64,000 bases of DNA from Denitromonas sp. (GCF_034676725.1 NZ_JAUCBR010000004.1:1999501-2063500); one strand, 5' to 3'. Numbered from the stretch's first letter, positions 15,819-24,896 are shown. Notes: generated by a model from the sequence alone, not told the origin. Made by a program: numbers and translations.

Positions 15819-16035
15819 TCCCACACCCCCTCCTGTTGTCCCCCCGCCGCCGCCTGACCCGCGGTGTGATGCCTTGCGTGGCGCCTCGCGCCTTTGGAGC
15901 GATCATGTCTTCGACCCCTCGATTTTCCCTGCGACTGCCCACCGGCAACCGGGCCTCGATGCCGTGGCCGTCCGGTTGCCCTGTGGCCACCCGAAACCGA
16001 ATGACGTCTGAATTTGAATCGAGGAGCACTGACCG
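15819..16035 (+). promoter_or_regulatory. leuA 5' untranslated region with possible attenuator structures
   Basis: This 217-base stretch between the leader peptide and leuA holds a GGCGC/GCGCC hairpin followed by TTT (near 15880-15894) and a perfect 9-base inverted repeat GGCAACCGG / CCGGTTGCC (15944-15952 and 15972-15980). No long coding frame is convincing. The structures could be alternative terminator/antiterminator arms, but no strong U run is present, so Rho-dependent or translational control is also possible. Confidence 0.4.
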
Positions 16036-17730
16036 ATGTTGACCGATCCGAGCCGAAAATACCCCGCCTTCAACCCATTCCCCGGGGGGCGCCCGTTGAG
16101 CGACCGCACCTGGCCCGATGCCACCCTGAGCCGGCCGCCGGTGTGGATGAGCACCGACCTGCGCGATGGCAACCAGGCCTTGTTCGAGCCGATGAACGCC
16201 GAGCGCAAGCTGCGCATGTTCAAGACCCTGGTGGCGGTGGGCTTCAAGGAAATCGAAGTGGCCTTCCCGTCGGCCAGCCAGACCGATTTCGACTTTGTTC
16301 GCGGGCTGATCGATGACGGCCAGATCCCCGAGGACGTGACCATCGAGGTGCTGACCCAGGCGCGTGAATCGTTGATCCGCCGCACCTTCGAGTCGGTGCG
16401 GGGGGCGCGGCGCGCGATCATCCATTTCTACAACGCTACGGCGCCCAACTTCCGCCGCATCGTGTTCGACCAGGACCGTGCCGGCGTCAAGCAGATCGCC
16501 ATCGACCATGCCCGCCTGATCCGTGAATTGGCCGCCGAACAGCCGGAGACCGAGTTCGTCTTCCAGTACAGCCCGGAGGTGTTCAGCGGCACCGAGCTCG
16601 ATTTTGCCGTCGAGGTCTGCAACGCGGTGATTGCCGAATGGGCGCCAACGCCCGAACGTCCCTGCATCATCAACCTGCCGGCGACGGTCGAGATGAGCAC
16701 GCCGAACATCTACGCCGACCAGATCGAGTGGATGAGCCGCCACCTCGAGCGGCGCGATTCGGTCGTGCTGTCGGTGCATCCGCACAACGATCGCGGCACC
16801 GCCGTGGCCGCCGCCGAACTGGCGGTGATGGCCGGGGCCGACCGGGTCGAGGGCTGCCTGTTCGGCAACGGCGAGCGCACCGGCAACGTCGACCTGGTGA
16901 CCCTGGCGCTCAACCTCTATAGCCAGGGCGTCCACCCGGGGCTCGACTTCTCGCGCATCAACGAGGTGGCGCGCACCGTCGAGCACTGCACCCAGTTGCC
17001 CATCCACCCGCGCCACCCCTATGTCGGCGACCTGGTGTTCACCGCCTTTTCCGGTTCGCACCAGGACGCGATCAAGAAAGGGCTCGCCGTCCAGCAGCCC
17101 GATACCGCCTGGGCCGTGCCCTACTTGCCGGTTGACCCGGCCGATCTGGGCCGCACCTACGAGTCGGTGATCCGCGTCAACAGCCAGTCGGGCAAGGGCG
17201 GCATCGCCTATCTGCTCGAAGCCGAATACGGCCTGGTGATGCCGCGCCGCCTGCAGGTGGCCTTCTCCAATGCGGTCCAGGCCGTCACCGACGACACCGG
17301 GCGTGAAATGCGCGCTGAAGATCTGTGGGCCATCTTCGCCAGGACCTACCTCGAAAACCGCGACGTGGTGGCCTATGGTGAACATCATCTGTTCGAGCAC
17401 GGCGACCAGCAAGGCATTCAGCTCGGCGTGGTGCGCGATGGCTGCCACCAGGTGGTGCGCGGGGTCGGCAACGGACCGATCGACGCGGCACTGCATGCGT
17501 TGGCGCCGGAGGCGCGGCTCCTCGGTTATGAGGAGCGTGCCATCGGCGAAGGCTCCGATGCGAAGGCGGTGGCCTTCATCGAGTTGCAGGGCGAGGGGCC
17601 GGCCGGCTCGGTATTCGGGGTGGGCATCGACGGCAGCATCGTCACCGCATCGGTCAAGGCCATCGTCTCGGCGGTCAACCAGCTCGGCCTGCGGGCCGGG
17701 CGGGATGCGATCATCGAAAAGCGCGCCTGA
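16036..17730 (+). CDS. leuA: 2-isopropylmalate synthase
   Basis: A 564-residue enzyme of the long LeuA type. It condenses acetyl-CoA with 2-oxoisovalerate, the committed step of leucine synthesis. The catalytic TIM barrel includes STDLRDGNQAL near residue 40, where Arg-Asp bind the 2-oxo acid and metal, and the metal-ligand pair HPHNDRGT near residue 250. The C-terminal region after about 430 is the allosteric leucine-binding domain. A GAGGAG ribosome site at 16021 fits the ATG at 16036. It stands alone as a single-gene unit with a candidate leader peptide upstream and a terminator after. Confidence 0.95.
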   Translation: MLTDPSRKYPAFNPFPGGRPLSDRTWPDATLSRPPVWMSTDLRDGNQALFEPMNAERKLRMFKTLVAVGFKEIEVAFPSASQTDFDFVRGLIDDGQIPEDVTIEVLTQARESLIRRTFESVRGARRAIIHFYNATAPNFRRIVFDQDRAGVKQIAIDHARLIRELAAEQPETEFVFQYSPEVFSGTELDFAVEVCNAVIAEWAPTPERPCIINLPATVEMSTPNIYADQIEWMSRHLERRDSVVLSVHPHNDRGTAVAAAELAVMAGADRVEGCLFGNGERTGNVDLVTLALNLYSQGVHPGLDFSRINEVARTVEHCTQLPIHPRHPYVGDLVFTAFSGSHQDAIKKGLAVQQPDTAWAVPYLPVDPADLGRTYESVIRVNSQSGKGGIAYLLEAEYGLVMPRRLQVAFSNAVQAVTDDTGREMRAEDLWAIFARTYLENRDVVAYGEHHLFEHGDQQGIQLGVVRDGCHQVVRGVGNGPIDAALHALAPEARLLGYEERAIGEGSDAKAVAFIELQGEGPAGSVFGVGIDGSIVTASVKAIVSAVNQLGLRAGRDAIIEKRA

Positions 17731-17750
17731 GGCGCGCCAGAGGGAGGGGC

Positions 17751-17778
17751 GGGCGGCCGGTTGGCCGCCCGTTTCTTT
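17751..17778 (+). terminator. Intrinsic terminator of leuA
   Basis: GGGCGGCC and GGCCGCCC pair around GGTT, followed by GTTTCTTT. It lies about 20 bases past the leuA stop. Confidence 0.8.
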
Positions 17779-17974
17779 GCGGGGGGCGGCGCGGATGCAA
17801 AATGTGGTCAATTCATGCCTGCGGCCGAGTGTCGCGTGTGGCGGTCGATCCGGTGCAAAGGCTAGCGAGACGGCATATGCTGTCCGCCCATTGGCCGACA
17901 GTTATGACCAAAGTGGTATTTGTATTGTCATTTCAATCGGTTAGAGTGAGCCCTCTTCGATTCGCCGCCGTGCC

Positions 17975-19123
17975 ATGACCCGAATCCGCCCCCGTTCTGC
18001 CGCCACGGTTCGCCGCCTGGCCCGCCGCCTGTCCTGGCGCGCGGCCGCGGCGCTGGGTGTGCTGGCGACGGTGGTGGCTGGCCTTGCCGCCGCGGCGGGC
18101 GGCGTGGTGGTGGTGGCCCTGACCGACCCGCGCCTGGCGGGCTTGCCGCAAATCGCAGCGGCTGCGCTGGCCGGCGCGCTGGCCTGGCTGGCCGTGTGCG
18201 TGGCACGCTGGCTGGCCGTGCCGCCGCCACCGGCCGAGGGCGTCCGGGTCGATCGCGAAGCGGCGCCCGCCCTCTATCGGCTGGTCGACAACCTCGCCGA
18301 GCGCATGGGGACGGCATCGATCGGCACCATCCGCATCTCCTCGGAAATGAATGCCGCCGTGTTCCAGCGTCCCGAGCATGGGGCGTGGGGCGCGATGCGC
18401 ACGACGCTGATCATTGGCCTGCCGCTGGTGCACAGCGTGTCGCCGCGCCAGCTTGCGGCGATCCTGGCCCACGAGCTGGCCCATCTCAATCGTCAACGCG
18501 GAGGCTGGCTGGCCTGGGGGGCGCACGGGCGGGCCTGGTGGCATCGCGTCTGCGAGCGGATCGCGGCCGACGACAACTGGCTGGCCCAGTTGCTCGACCA
18601 CAGCTTCGCCCGCTGGGCCGAGGCCGACCTGATGTCGGCGGTCAAGCTCAACCACCTGGAAGAATACGAGGCCGATCGCCTGGCGGCGCGCGTGGTCGGC
18701 GCCAAGCTGCTTGGCGATACGCTGGTCGAAGTGGCGATGAAGGCCAACTTCATTGAAACCGACTACTGGGATGCGGTGATGTCGCAGGCCTCGGCCATGC
18801 CGCGCCCCAGCCTGCGCCCCTTCCGCGACATGGGCATGGGCGTGGCGGCAGGGTTCCATGCTGCGCCCCAGCACCGGGTATTGCACTCGCTGGTGTGCGA
18901 GGAGCGCGGCCTGAACTTCCATCCGACCCTGACCGACCGCCTGGTGGCCCTCGGCGTGGCGCCGCGCATGCCTCAGCCGGACGACACCACCGCGGCGAGC
19001 CACTACCTGCAGCGCTCGCTGCCGGGTTTGTCGCGCGTGTTCGATCGCCGCTGGTGGCGCGCCGCCCGCAGCGACTGGCGCCGCTATTACGCCGCAGCGG
19101 TGGCGCCGGCCGAGGCGGACTGA
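17975..19123 (+). CDS. M48 family metalloprotease, membrane-bound
   Basis: A 382-residue zinc protease. Two hydrophobic segments lie near residues 25-50 and 55-75, then a catalytic domain with the zinc motif in LAHELAHLNRQRG (HExxH, near residue 170) and a third ligand Glu in EEYEADRLAAR. These are the M48 (HtpX/Ste24-like) landmarks, and the protein should act on membrane or cell-surface substrates in quality control. Lone genes of this type are often annotated as M48 peptidase with unknown target. A weak promoter (TTGTAT, 16-base spacer, TAGAGT) is possible upstream. Confidence 0.8.
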   Translation: MTRIRPRSAATVRRLARRLSWRAAAALGVLATVVAGLAAAAGGVVVVALTDPRLAGLPQIAAAALAGALAWLAVCVARWLAVPPPPAEGVRVDREAAPALYRLVDNLAERMGTASIGTIRISSEMNAAVFQRPEHGAWGAMRTTLIIGLPLVHSVSPRQLAAILAHELAHLNRQRGGWLAWGAHGRAWWHRVCERIAADDNWLAQLLDHSFARWAEADLMSAVKLNHLEEYEADRLAARVVGAKLLGDTLVEVAMKANFIETDYWDAVMSQASAMPRPSLRPFRDMGMGVAAGFHAAPQHRVLHSLVCEERGLNFHPTLTDRLVALGVAPRMPQPDDTTAASHYLQRSLPGLSRVFDRRWWRAARSDWRRYYAAAVAPAEAD

Positions 19124-19126
19124 GCG

Positions 19127-19948
19127 TCAGCGCCCCGACGGGGCCGCCAGCGTGTCGAGCGCGGCGGCAATGGCCGGCAGGCCGGCCTCGATGGCGACCA
19201 GCCCCGGCGAGAGGATCAACGCTGACTTGATCTCGTGAATGCGTCCCGCGGCGACGGCCGCCAGGGCCGACCAGCCGGGGCGTTCGGCGATGCGTTCCGG
19301 GCGCAGCTTCTTGCCGCACCACGACGCCAGGATGAGGTCCGGCGCGCGCGCGAGCACCTCGGCGCCATCGGCGATCACCCGGGCGCTGGCGTCCGGCGCC
19401 ATGGCCCGCTCGGCAAACACATCCTCGCCGCCGGCCAGCGCGATCAGCTCCGATACCCAGCGGATGCCGCAGATCATCGGGCTGTCCCACTCCTCGAAGT
19501 ACACCCGTGGCCGTCGGCCGAGCCGCGCGATGCGCGCGTCGCCGGCCTGGCGTGCGGCATCGAGCCGGGCCTCGAGCTGGGCGATCAGGGCTGCCGCACG
19601 CGTGTGCGCCCCGACCAGTGCACCGACAGTGGCGATCATGGTCAGGATGCCGTCGATATCGCGCTGGTTGAACACATGCACCGCGATGCCGGCGCGGACC
19701 AGATCGCGGCAGATGTCGGCCTGCATGTCCGAAAACGCCAGCACCAGGTCCGGCCGCACCGCCAGAATGCGTTCGATCTGTGCGCTGGAGAAGCCGCTGA
19801 CCTTGGGCTTCTCCTTGCGCGCTCGCGCCGGCCGGGTGGTGAAGCCGGAGATGCCGGCGATGCGGTCGGATTCGCCCAGCGCATAGAGCACCTCCACCGT
19901 TTCGGTGGACAGGCAGACGATGCGCTCGGGCAGGCGGTGGCGCGTCAT
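19127..19948 (-). CDS. Cobalamin-binding protein, BtuF-like, lacking a signal peptide
   Basis: A 273-residue protein of the BtuF/TroA binding-protein fold (ERIVCLSTETVEVLYALG at the start, CGIRWVSELIALAGGEDVF in the second lobe). Unlike its neighbour it begins without any signal peptide, so it probably stays in the cytoplasm. It is the last gene of the cbiB-cobD-btuF operon and overlaps the previous gene by four bases (ATGA). A role as a cytoplasmic corrinoid carrier or sensor is inference. The start at 19948 is set by the overlap and the domain boundary. No transporter permease or ATPase gene lies nearby. Confidence 0.75.
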   Translation of the reverse strand: MTRHRLPERIVCLSTETVEVLYALGESDRIAGISGFTTRPARARKEKPKVSGFSSAQIERILAVRPDLVLAFSDMQADICRDLVRAGIAVHVFNQRDIDGILTMIATVGALVGAHTRAAALIAQLEARLDAARQAGDARIARLGRRPRVYFEEWDSPMICGIRWVSELIALAGGEDVFAERAMAPDASARVIADGAEVLARAPDLILASWCGKKLRPERIAERPGWSALAAVAAGRIHEIKSALILSPGLVAIEAGLPAIAAALDTLAAPSGR

Positions 19949-20844
19949 TGCGGGCCGTTGCGCCGTGCGCGTGCGGTGTCCAGGTGCTGGCACAGCATGT
20001 CGGCGCCGTCGAGGATGCGCGGGGTGTGGCGCTGGATGAGGTCGGGCGGCACGAAGAACAGGTTGTCGCGCCGCACGGCGTTGAGGGTGTGCCACTTGCG
20101 CCATTCGTCGAGCCATTCGGGGCGCGACTCGCCCATCCCGCTGGCCACGATGGCCTCCGGGTCGGCGGCGAGGACCGCCTCGATGCCGATCTTCGGTGCC
20201 AGCACATCGAGCTTGTCGAAGACGTTGCGGCCGCCGCACAGGCGGATCACGTCGGAGATCAGGTGGTGGCCGTTGATGGTCATCAGCGGCTGGTTCCAGA
20301 TCTGGTAGAACACCGGCACCGGGGCGCGCCCGGCGTACTGCGCGTGCAAGGCGTTGCGGTGTGCCATGAAGCGATCGGCAGCGGCATTGGCGGCGGCCTG
20401 GGTGCCGGCCAGGATGCCGATCTGGCGCAGCGAATGGGCCACGGCCTCGAGGCTGCGCGGCTCATTGATGTACACCGGCAGGCCCAGGGCGCGCAGGCGT
20501 TCGAGCTGGGTGGCGGGGTTGCCGCTGCGCCAGCCGATGATCAGGTCGGGCTTGAGCGCGGCGATCGCTTCCAGGTCGATGCGCACGTAGCTGCCGATGC
20601 GTTTGACCGAGCGTGCTTCGGCGGGGTAGTCGCTGTAGTCGACCGCGCCGACCAGCGCCTGGCCCGCGCCCGCGGCGTAGATCAGTTCGGTGACATGCGG
20701 CGCCAGCGAGACGATGCGCCGGGCCGGGCCGGGCAGGGTCACCGGCTGGCCGACGTCGTCGGACAGCGCCAGTTCGGCCCGCCCGGGGGCGGCGGGCAGC
20801 AGCAGGGCCAGGGCAAGAAACACGATGGCGAGGTGGCGGGGCAT
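19945..20844 (-). CDS. btuF: Cobalamin ABC transporter substrate-binding protein BtuF
   Basis: A 299-residue periplasmic binding protein with a clear signal peptide (residues 1-23, hydrophobic core AIVFLALALLLPAA). The body shows the BtuF signature RRIVSLAPHVTELIYAAGAG and GAVDYSDYPAEA, followed by the two-lobed helical-backbone fold. BtuF captures vitamin B12 in the periplasm for BtuCD. The gene follows the cobD-type aminotransferase by five bases and overlaps the second binding protein by four. BtuC and BtuD are not in the window, so the partner transporter must be elsewhere. Confidence 0.85.
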   Translation of the reverse strand: MPRHLAIVFLALALLLPAAPGRAELALSDDVGQPVTLPGPARRIVSLAPHVTELIYAAGAGQALVGAVDYSDYPAEARSVKRIGSYVRIDLEAIAALKPDLIIGWRSGNPATQLERLRALGLPVYINEPRSLEAVAHSLRQIGILAGTQAAANAAADRFMAHRNALHAQYAGRAPVPVFYQIWNQPLMTINGHHLISDVIRLCGGRNVFDKLDVLAPKIGIEAVLAADPEAIVASGMGESRPEWLDEWRKWHTLNAVRRDNLFFVPPDLIQRHTPRILDGADMLCQHLDTARARRNGPQ

Positions 20845-20849
20845 GGGGC

Positions 20850-21842
20850 TTACTCCAGTGACAGGCCGGTACGCCGGCCTTGCTGCAAGGTGTGGTCGAG
20901 GCGCTGCCAGCCGGCCTCGTCGGCCGGCAAGGCCAGGCGCAGCGCTGGCGGGGTGTCGAAGGCACGGGTCCAGATCGCGGCCCGGGCGAAGTGCGCCTGC
21001 CAGCGGCGCGCGTCGGCGGTCGGGAGGTATTTGAACAGCGCCGGGCCGCTGGGGCGGCCGCCATGGCGTGCCAGCAAGGCGGTCATGCGTGCGCCGTCGG
21101 TCGCGAGGCGGCGGCGCATGGCCGCCTGCCAGGCGGTGTCGGACAGTGCCTGGCGGGCAATGTCCTGGGCCGGGGCGCTCAGCGTCCACGGGCCGAGCTG
21201 CTCGGCCAGCGCGGTGCGCAGCGCGGCCGGCCCGAGGACGAAGCCGACGCGTGCGCCGGCCAGCCCGAAGAACTTGCCCAGCGAACGCAACACCACCAGC
21301 GCGGCCTGGCCGGCCAGCGGTGCCAGGCTGTCGGCCGGTGCGGCATCGATGAAGGCTTCGTCCACGATCAGCGTGCCGCCGCGCCGCTGCAGGCGCTGGT
21401 GCCAGTCGAGCAGCTGCGCGCGGGGGAAGTGCTCGCCGGTGGGGTTGTTCGGCTGCACCAGCAGCAGCGCGTCGAGGGTGTCGACGGCGGCGTCGATGGC
21501 CGAGGCGGCCAGCCAAACCACGTCGCGCTGACGCCAGGCGTGTGCGTGTTCGGCATAGCTCGGCGCCAGCATGCCGATGCGTCGGGCAGCGAGTACGGCC
21601 GGCAGGGCCTGGATGGCCGCCTGGCTGCCGGCCACCGGCAGCAACTGGTCGCTGCCGTAGTAGGCGCTGGCGGCGGCGAGCAGGCCGGCGTCGGGTTCGG
21701 GCAGGCGGTGCCAGAGGCTGGCCGGGGGCGGGACCAGCGGATAGTGGGTCGGGTTGATGCCTGTCAACAGATCCAGCCAGTCGGCCAGCGGGATGTCGTA
21801 GGCCGCCGCGGCGGCACGCAGGCTGCCGCCGTGCTCAAGCAT
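20850..21842 (-). CDS. cobD: Threonine-phosphate decarboxylase / cobalamin aminotransferase
   Basis: A 330-residue fold-type I PLP enzyme. The PLP lysine lies in VVLRSLGKFFGLAGARVGF near residue 190, and the substrate region LLVQPNNPTGE is typical. Members (CobD in Salmonella, CobC in Pseudomonas) make (R)-1-amino-2-propanol phosphate for the nucleotide-loop linker of B12. It overlaps cbiB by eight bases, which supports the cobalamin role. Family length is about 340-360, so it is complete if slightly short. Confidence 0.88.
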   Translation of the reverse strand: MLEHGGSLRAAAAAYDIPLADWLDLLTGINPTHYPLVPPPASLWHRLPEPDAGLLAAASAYYGSDQLLPVAGSQAAIQALPAVLAARRIGMLAPSYAEHAHAWRQRDVVWLAASAIDAAVDTLDALLLVQPNNPTGEHFPRAQLLDWHQRLQRRGGTLIVDEAFIDAAPADSLAPLAGQAALVVLRSLGKFFGLAGARVGFVLGPAALRTALAEQLGPWTLSAPAQDIARQALSDTAWQAAMRRRLATDGARMTALLARHGGRPSGPALFKYLPTADARRWQAHFARAAIWTRAFDTPPALRLALPADEAGWQRLDHTLQQGRRTGLSLE

Positions 21843-22770
21843 GGGTGAGCCCCCAGGCGAGGGCGCCGGCGAGCAGGCTGAGCCCGACCCACAGCGCCAG
21901 CGTGCGATCGACCAGCGCAATGGCGGCGAGCAGGCTGGCGGCGTCGGGCGCGTTGCCGCCGCCCAGCGTGGGGCGTTGTGTCATCGCGCCATGATAGGGC
22001 GCCGCGCCGCCGAGCTGGACGCGCAGGGCGCCGGCGCCAGCGGCCATTACCGGGCCGGCGTTCGGGCTCTTCCACGATCGCCCCTGGTGCCGCCAGCAAT
22101 GCAGCGCCTCGCGGGTGTGGCCGAGCACGGCGTAGCTCAGCGCCGTCAGTCGGGCCGGCAGCCAGCCGAGGACATCGTCGGCGCGGGCGGCGACGCGGCC
22201 AAAGCACAGGTAGCGCTCGGTGCGATAGCCCCACATGGCATCGAGCGTGTTGGCCAGCCGGAACAGCAGGGCGCCCGGCCCGCCGGCGACGAGAAGCCAG
22301 AACAGCGTGCCGAAGATGGCGTCGTTGCCGTTCTCCAGTACCGACTCGGTGCCGGCGGCGGCGACCTGTGTCGGGCTGAGGGCGGCGGTGTCGCGCGAGA
22401 CGATCCAGCCGACGCGGCGACGCGCCTCGACGAGGTCGCCGGCCGCCAGCGGGGTGGCCACGGCGCGGGCATGCTCGACCAGCGCGCGGCCGCCGAGGGC
22501 GAAGTAGAGCAGCGCGACATCGACCGCCATCGCCGCGCCGCCGCCGAGGGTGCGCAGCCATCCGGCCAGCCACACGGCCGGCAGCACCGCCAGCGACCAG
22601 GCCAAGGCGCCGCGGGCAATGCGGTGGCTGCCGCGATTGAGTCGCCGCTCCAGCCCGCTCGCCAGCGTGCCGAAGCCGACCAGCGGGTGAAAGCGTCGCG
22701 GCTCGCCGAGCAAGCGGTCGAGCAGCACGCCGGCGGCGAGGGCGAGGGCCAGTTGGGTGAACGGAGGCAT
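21835..22770 (-). CDS. cbiB: Adenosylcobinamide-phosphate synthase
   Basis: A 311-residue membrane protein with several hydrophobic helices, matching CbiB/CobD synthases. Family blocks include the N-terminal DRLLGEPRRFHPLVGFG and the later SRDTAALSPTQVAAAGTESV and ENGNDAIFGTLFW. It attaches the aminopropanol phosphate arm to adenosylcobyric acid. It leads the minus-strand operon and is divergent from cobQ across only 69 bases, which must hold both promoters. Confidence 0.9.
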   Translation of the reverse strand: MPPFTQLALALAAGVLLDRLLGEPRRFHPLVGFGTLASGLERRLNRGSHRIARGALAWSLAVLPAVWLAGWLRTLGGGAAMAVDVALLYFALGGRALVEHARAVATPLAAGDLVEARRRVGWIVSRDTAALSPTQVAAAGTESVLENGNDAIFGTLFWLLVAGGPGALLFRLANTLDAMWGYRTERYLCFGRVAARADDVLGWLPARLTALSYAVLGHTREALHCWRHQGRSWKSPNAGPVMAAGAGALRVQLGGAAPYHGAMTQRPTLGGGNAPDAASLLAAIALVDRTLALWVGLSLLAGALAWGLTHA

Positions 22771-22839
22771 GGCAAAAAAGCGCGGTGAGTGGCCGCTTGC
22801 GGGATAATCCGGAGCTTTGCGAGAACGGGATTGTACGTG

Positions 22840-24336
22840 ATGCACGATTGCGCCAGCCTGATGGTTCAGGGCACCACCTCGGATGCCGGCAAGACGACGC
22901 TGGTCGCCGGTCTGGCCCGCTTGCTGGCGCGCGGCGGTTGCCGGGTCGCGCCCTTCAAGCCGCAGAACATGGCGCTCAACTCGGCGGTGACCGCCGACGG
23001 CGGCGAGATCGGCCGCGCTCAGGCCTTGCAGGCGCTGGCGGCCGGGGTCGCGCCGCACACCGATTTCAATCCGGTGCTGCTCAAGCCGGCCACCGATATC
23101 GGCGCGCAGGTGATCATCCATGGCAAGGTGATGTCGACCCTGTCGGCCAAGGACTATCACCAGTACAAACCGACCGCCATGGCCGCGGTGATGGAAAGCT
23201 GGGGCCGGCTGACCGCGGCTTACGACTGTGTGCTGATCGAAGGCGCGGGCAGCCCGGCCGAGATCAACCTGCGCGACCGCGACATCGCCAACATGGGCTT
23301 CGCCGAGGCGGCCGACTGCCCGGTGATTCTGGTGGCCGACATCGATCGGGGTGGCGTGTTTGCGCATCTGGTCGGTACGCTGGATCTGCTCTCGCCGAGC
23401 GAGCAGGCGCGGGTCAAGGGCTTCATCATCAACCGTTTTCGCGGCGACATCAGCTTGCTGCAGTCGGGGCTGGACTGGCTGGAGGCGCGCACCGGCCGGC
23501 CGGTGATCGGCACCTTGCCCTATCTGCACGGCCTGTTCCTGGATGCCGAGGACGCGCTGGGCGATGCCCGTATCGAGAAAGGCGAGATCGCGCTGCGGGT
23601 GGTGGCGCCAGCGTTCCCGCGCATCTCCAACCACACCGATCTGGACGCGCTGCGCCTGCATCCGCAGGTGGACTTCCGCTGGGTGGGGCCGGGCCAGCCG
23701 ATTCCGCCGGCCGACCTGATCGTGCTGCCCGGCTCCAAGGCCGTGCGCGCCGATCGGGCGTGGATGGCGGCGCAGGGCTGGGACGCGGCGATCCAGCGGC
23801 ATCTGCGCTATGGCGGCAAGGTGGTGGGCATCTGTGGCGGCTTCCAGATGCTCGGCGCACGCCTGCACGATCCGCTCGGCGTGGAGGGGGCGCCGGGCAG
23901 TACCGATGGCCTGGGCCTGCTCGACATGGAGACCACGCTCGAGGCGCACAAGCAGCTGAGCAATGTGAGCGGCACCCTGTGCGTCGGCGAAGGCGCGTCG
24001 ATGACCGGCTACGAGATCCACATGGGGGTGAGCCGTGGCGCCGCGCTGGCCCGGCCCGCCGTGCGTTTCGACGACGGCCGCGGCGATGGCGCGATCAGCG
24101 CGGACGGCCAGGTGCTCGGCAGCTATGCCCACGGCCTGTTCGACGCGCCGGCGGCCCTGGCCGCGTTGCTGGGCTGGGCCGGCGTGACGGGGGCCGAGAC
24201 GGTCGATGTGGCGGCCCGCCGCCAGGCCGATCTGGACCGCCTGGCCGACTGCCTGGCCGCGCATCTCGACCTCGATCGCCTGGCCCGCTGTTTTGGTGCG
24301 GCGCATGAAAGCGCCATCCGTGCATACGTTGCTTGA
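22840..24336 (+). CDS. cobQ: Cobyric acid synthase (glutamine-hydrolysing)
   Basis: A 498-residue enzyme that amidates four side chains of adenosylcobyrinate a,c-diamide. The N-terminal ATPase half carries the modified P-loop QGTTSDAGKTT; the C-terminal glutamine amidotransferase half has its Cys in VVGICGGFQMLG (near residue 333) and His in GSYAHGLFD. Length matches the family (about 490). I chose the ATG at 22840, which gives the conserved start just before the P-loop; the earlier in-frame start would add 17 unconserved residues. It pairs with the divergent cbiB-cobD genes. Confidence 0.93.
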   Translation: MHDCASLMVQGTTSDAGKTTLVAGLARLLARGGCRVAPFKPQNMALNSAVTADGGEIGRAQALQALAAGVAPHTDFNPVLLKPATDIGAQVIIHGKVMSTLSAKDYHQYKPTAMAAVMESWGRLTAAYDCVLIEGAGSPAEINLRDRDIANMGFAEAADCPVILVADIDRGGVFAHLVGTLDLLSPSEQARVKGFIINRFRGDISLLQSGLDWLEARTGRPVIGTLPYLHGLFLDAEDALGDARIEKGEIALRVVAPAFPRISNHTDLDALRLHPQVDFRWVGPGQPIPPADLIVLPGSKAVRADRAWMAAQGWDAAIQRHLRYGGKVVGICGGFQMLGARLHDPLGVEGAPGSTDGLGLLDMETTLEAHKQLSNVSGTLCVGEGASMTGYEIHMGVSRGAALARPAVRFDDGRGDGAISADGQVLGSYAHGLFDAPAALAALLGWAGVTGAETVDVAARRQADLDRLADCLAAHLDLDRLARCFGAAHESAIRAYVA

Positions 24337-24369
24337 CCTCGGCCGGCCCCGCTCACTACCATCTGATCC

Positions 24370-24564
24370 ATGGACGCCGAACTCGACCACCTCCAGCAGC
24401 AGCTGGAAGAACTGATCCGCTACTTCGATGCGCAGAAGCAGGAGAACCGCGAGCTCAAATCGCGGATCGCCGCCCTGCAAGCCGAAAACAAGCGCCTGGC
24501 CGCGAAGGTCGATGCGGCCGTGCGTGGCGTCAGCGCCGTGCTCGAAACCCTGCCCGAGAGCTGA
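24370..24564 (+). CDS. Small coiled-coil cell division protein, ZapB-like (TIGR02449 type)
   Basis: A 64-residue protein that is almost entirely a coiled coil (LQQQLEELIRYFDAQKQ and onward with heptad Leu). Such small proteins sit directly upstream of zapA in many proteobacteria and are treated as ZapB-like division factors. The next gene is zapA, six bases away, so both are one unit. The ZapB role is inferred from context and structure. Confidence 0.75.
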   Translation: MDAELDHLQQQLEELIRYFDAQKQENRELKSRIAALQAENKRLAAKVDAAVRGVSAVLETLPES

Positions 24565-24569
24565 ACGAC

Positions 24570-24866
24570 ATGGACACACTCGACATCATTTTGCTGGGCA
24601 AGGAATATCGCGTCGGCTGCGCACCGGAAGACCGCGAAGGCCTGCAGGCGGCGGTGCAGGTGCTGGAAGGAAAACTCTCCGAACTGGGCGGCAAGACCGG
24701 CGCCACGGGCGAGAAGCTGGCGGTCATGACGGCCCTGAATATTGCGCATGAATATCTGCAATTCCAGCGCTCCGGCGGGTTTGACATGCCGGGCATGAAG
24801 CGTAGAATCGACTCCATGAATTCGCGCCTGGACGATGTCCTGGCGCAACAGGAAAAACTGTTCTGA
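24570..24866 (+). CDS. zapA: Cell division protein ZapA
   Basis: A 98-residue ZapA homologue. The start DTLDIILLGKEYRVGCAPEDRE is the conserved globular head; the later half is helical and ends in a coiled coil used for tetramer formation. ZapA bundles FtsZ protofilaments at midcell. The ATG at 24570 removes a long unconserved upstream extension. The zapA-6S RNA order is conserved in many proteobacteria and supports both calls. Confidence 0.9.
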   Translation: MDTLDIILLGKEYRVGCAPEDREGLQAAVQVLEGKLSELGGKTGATGEKLAVMTALNIAHEYLQFQRSGGFDMPGMKRRIDSMNSRLDDVLAQQEKLF

Positions 24867-24896
24867 GTGCCGTTTTCGGCGCCTTGATAAGATCAA

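Noticed and set aside
22771..22839. Cobalamin riboswitch between cbiB and cobQ
   Set aside because: The gap is only 69 bases, too short, and no B12-box-like segment was seen there or in other gaps of the window.
21835..24579. A long minus-strand frame that would extend cbiB upstream through cobQ
   Set aside because: The cbiB start at 22770 fits the family N-terminus, and the extension is antisense to cobQ and low in complexity.
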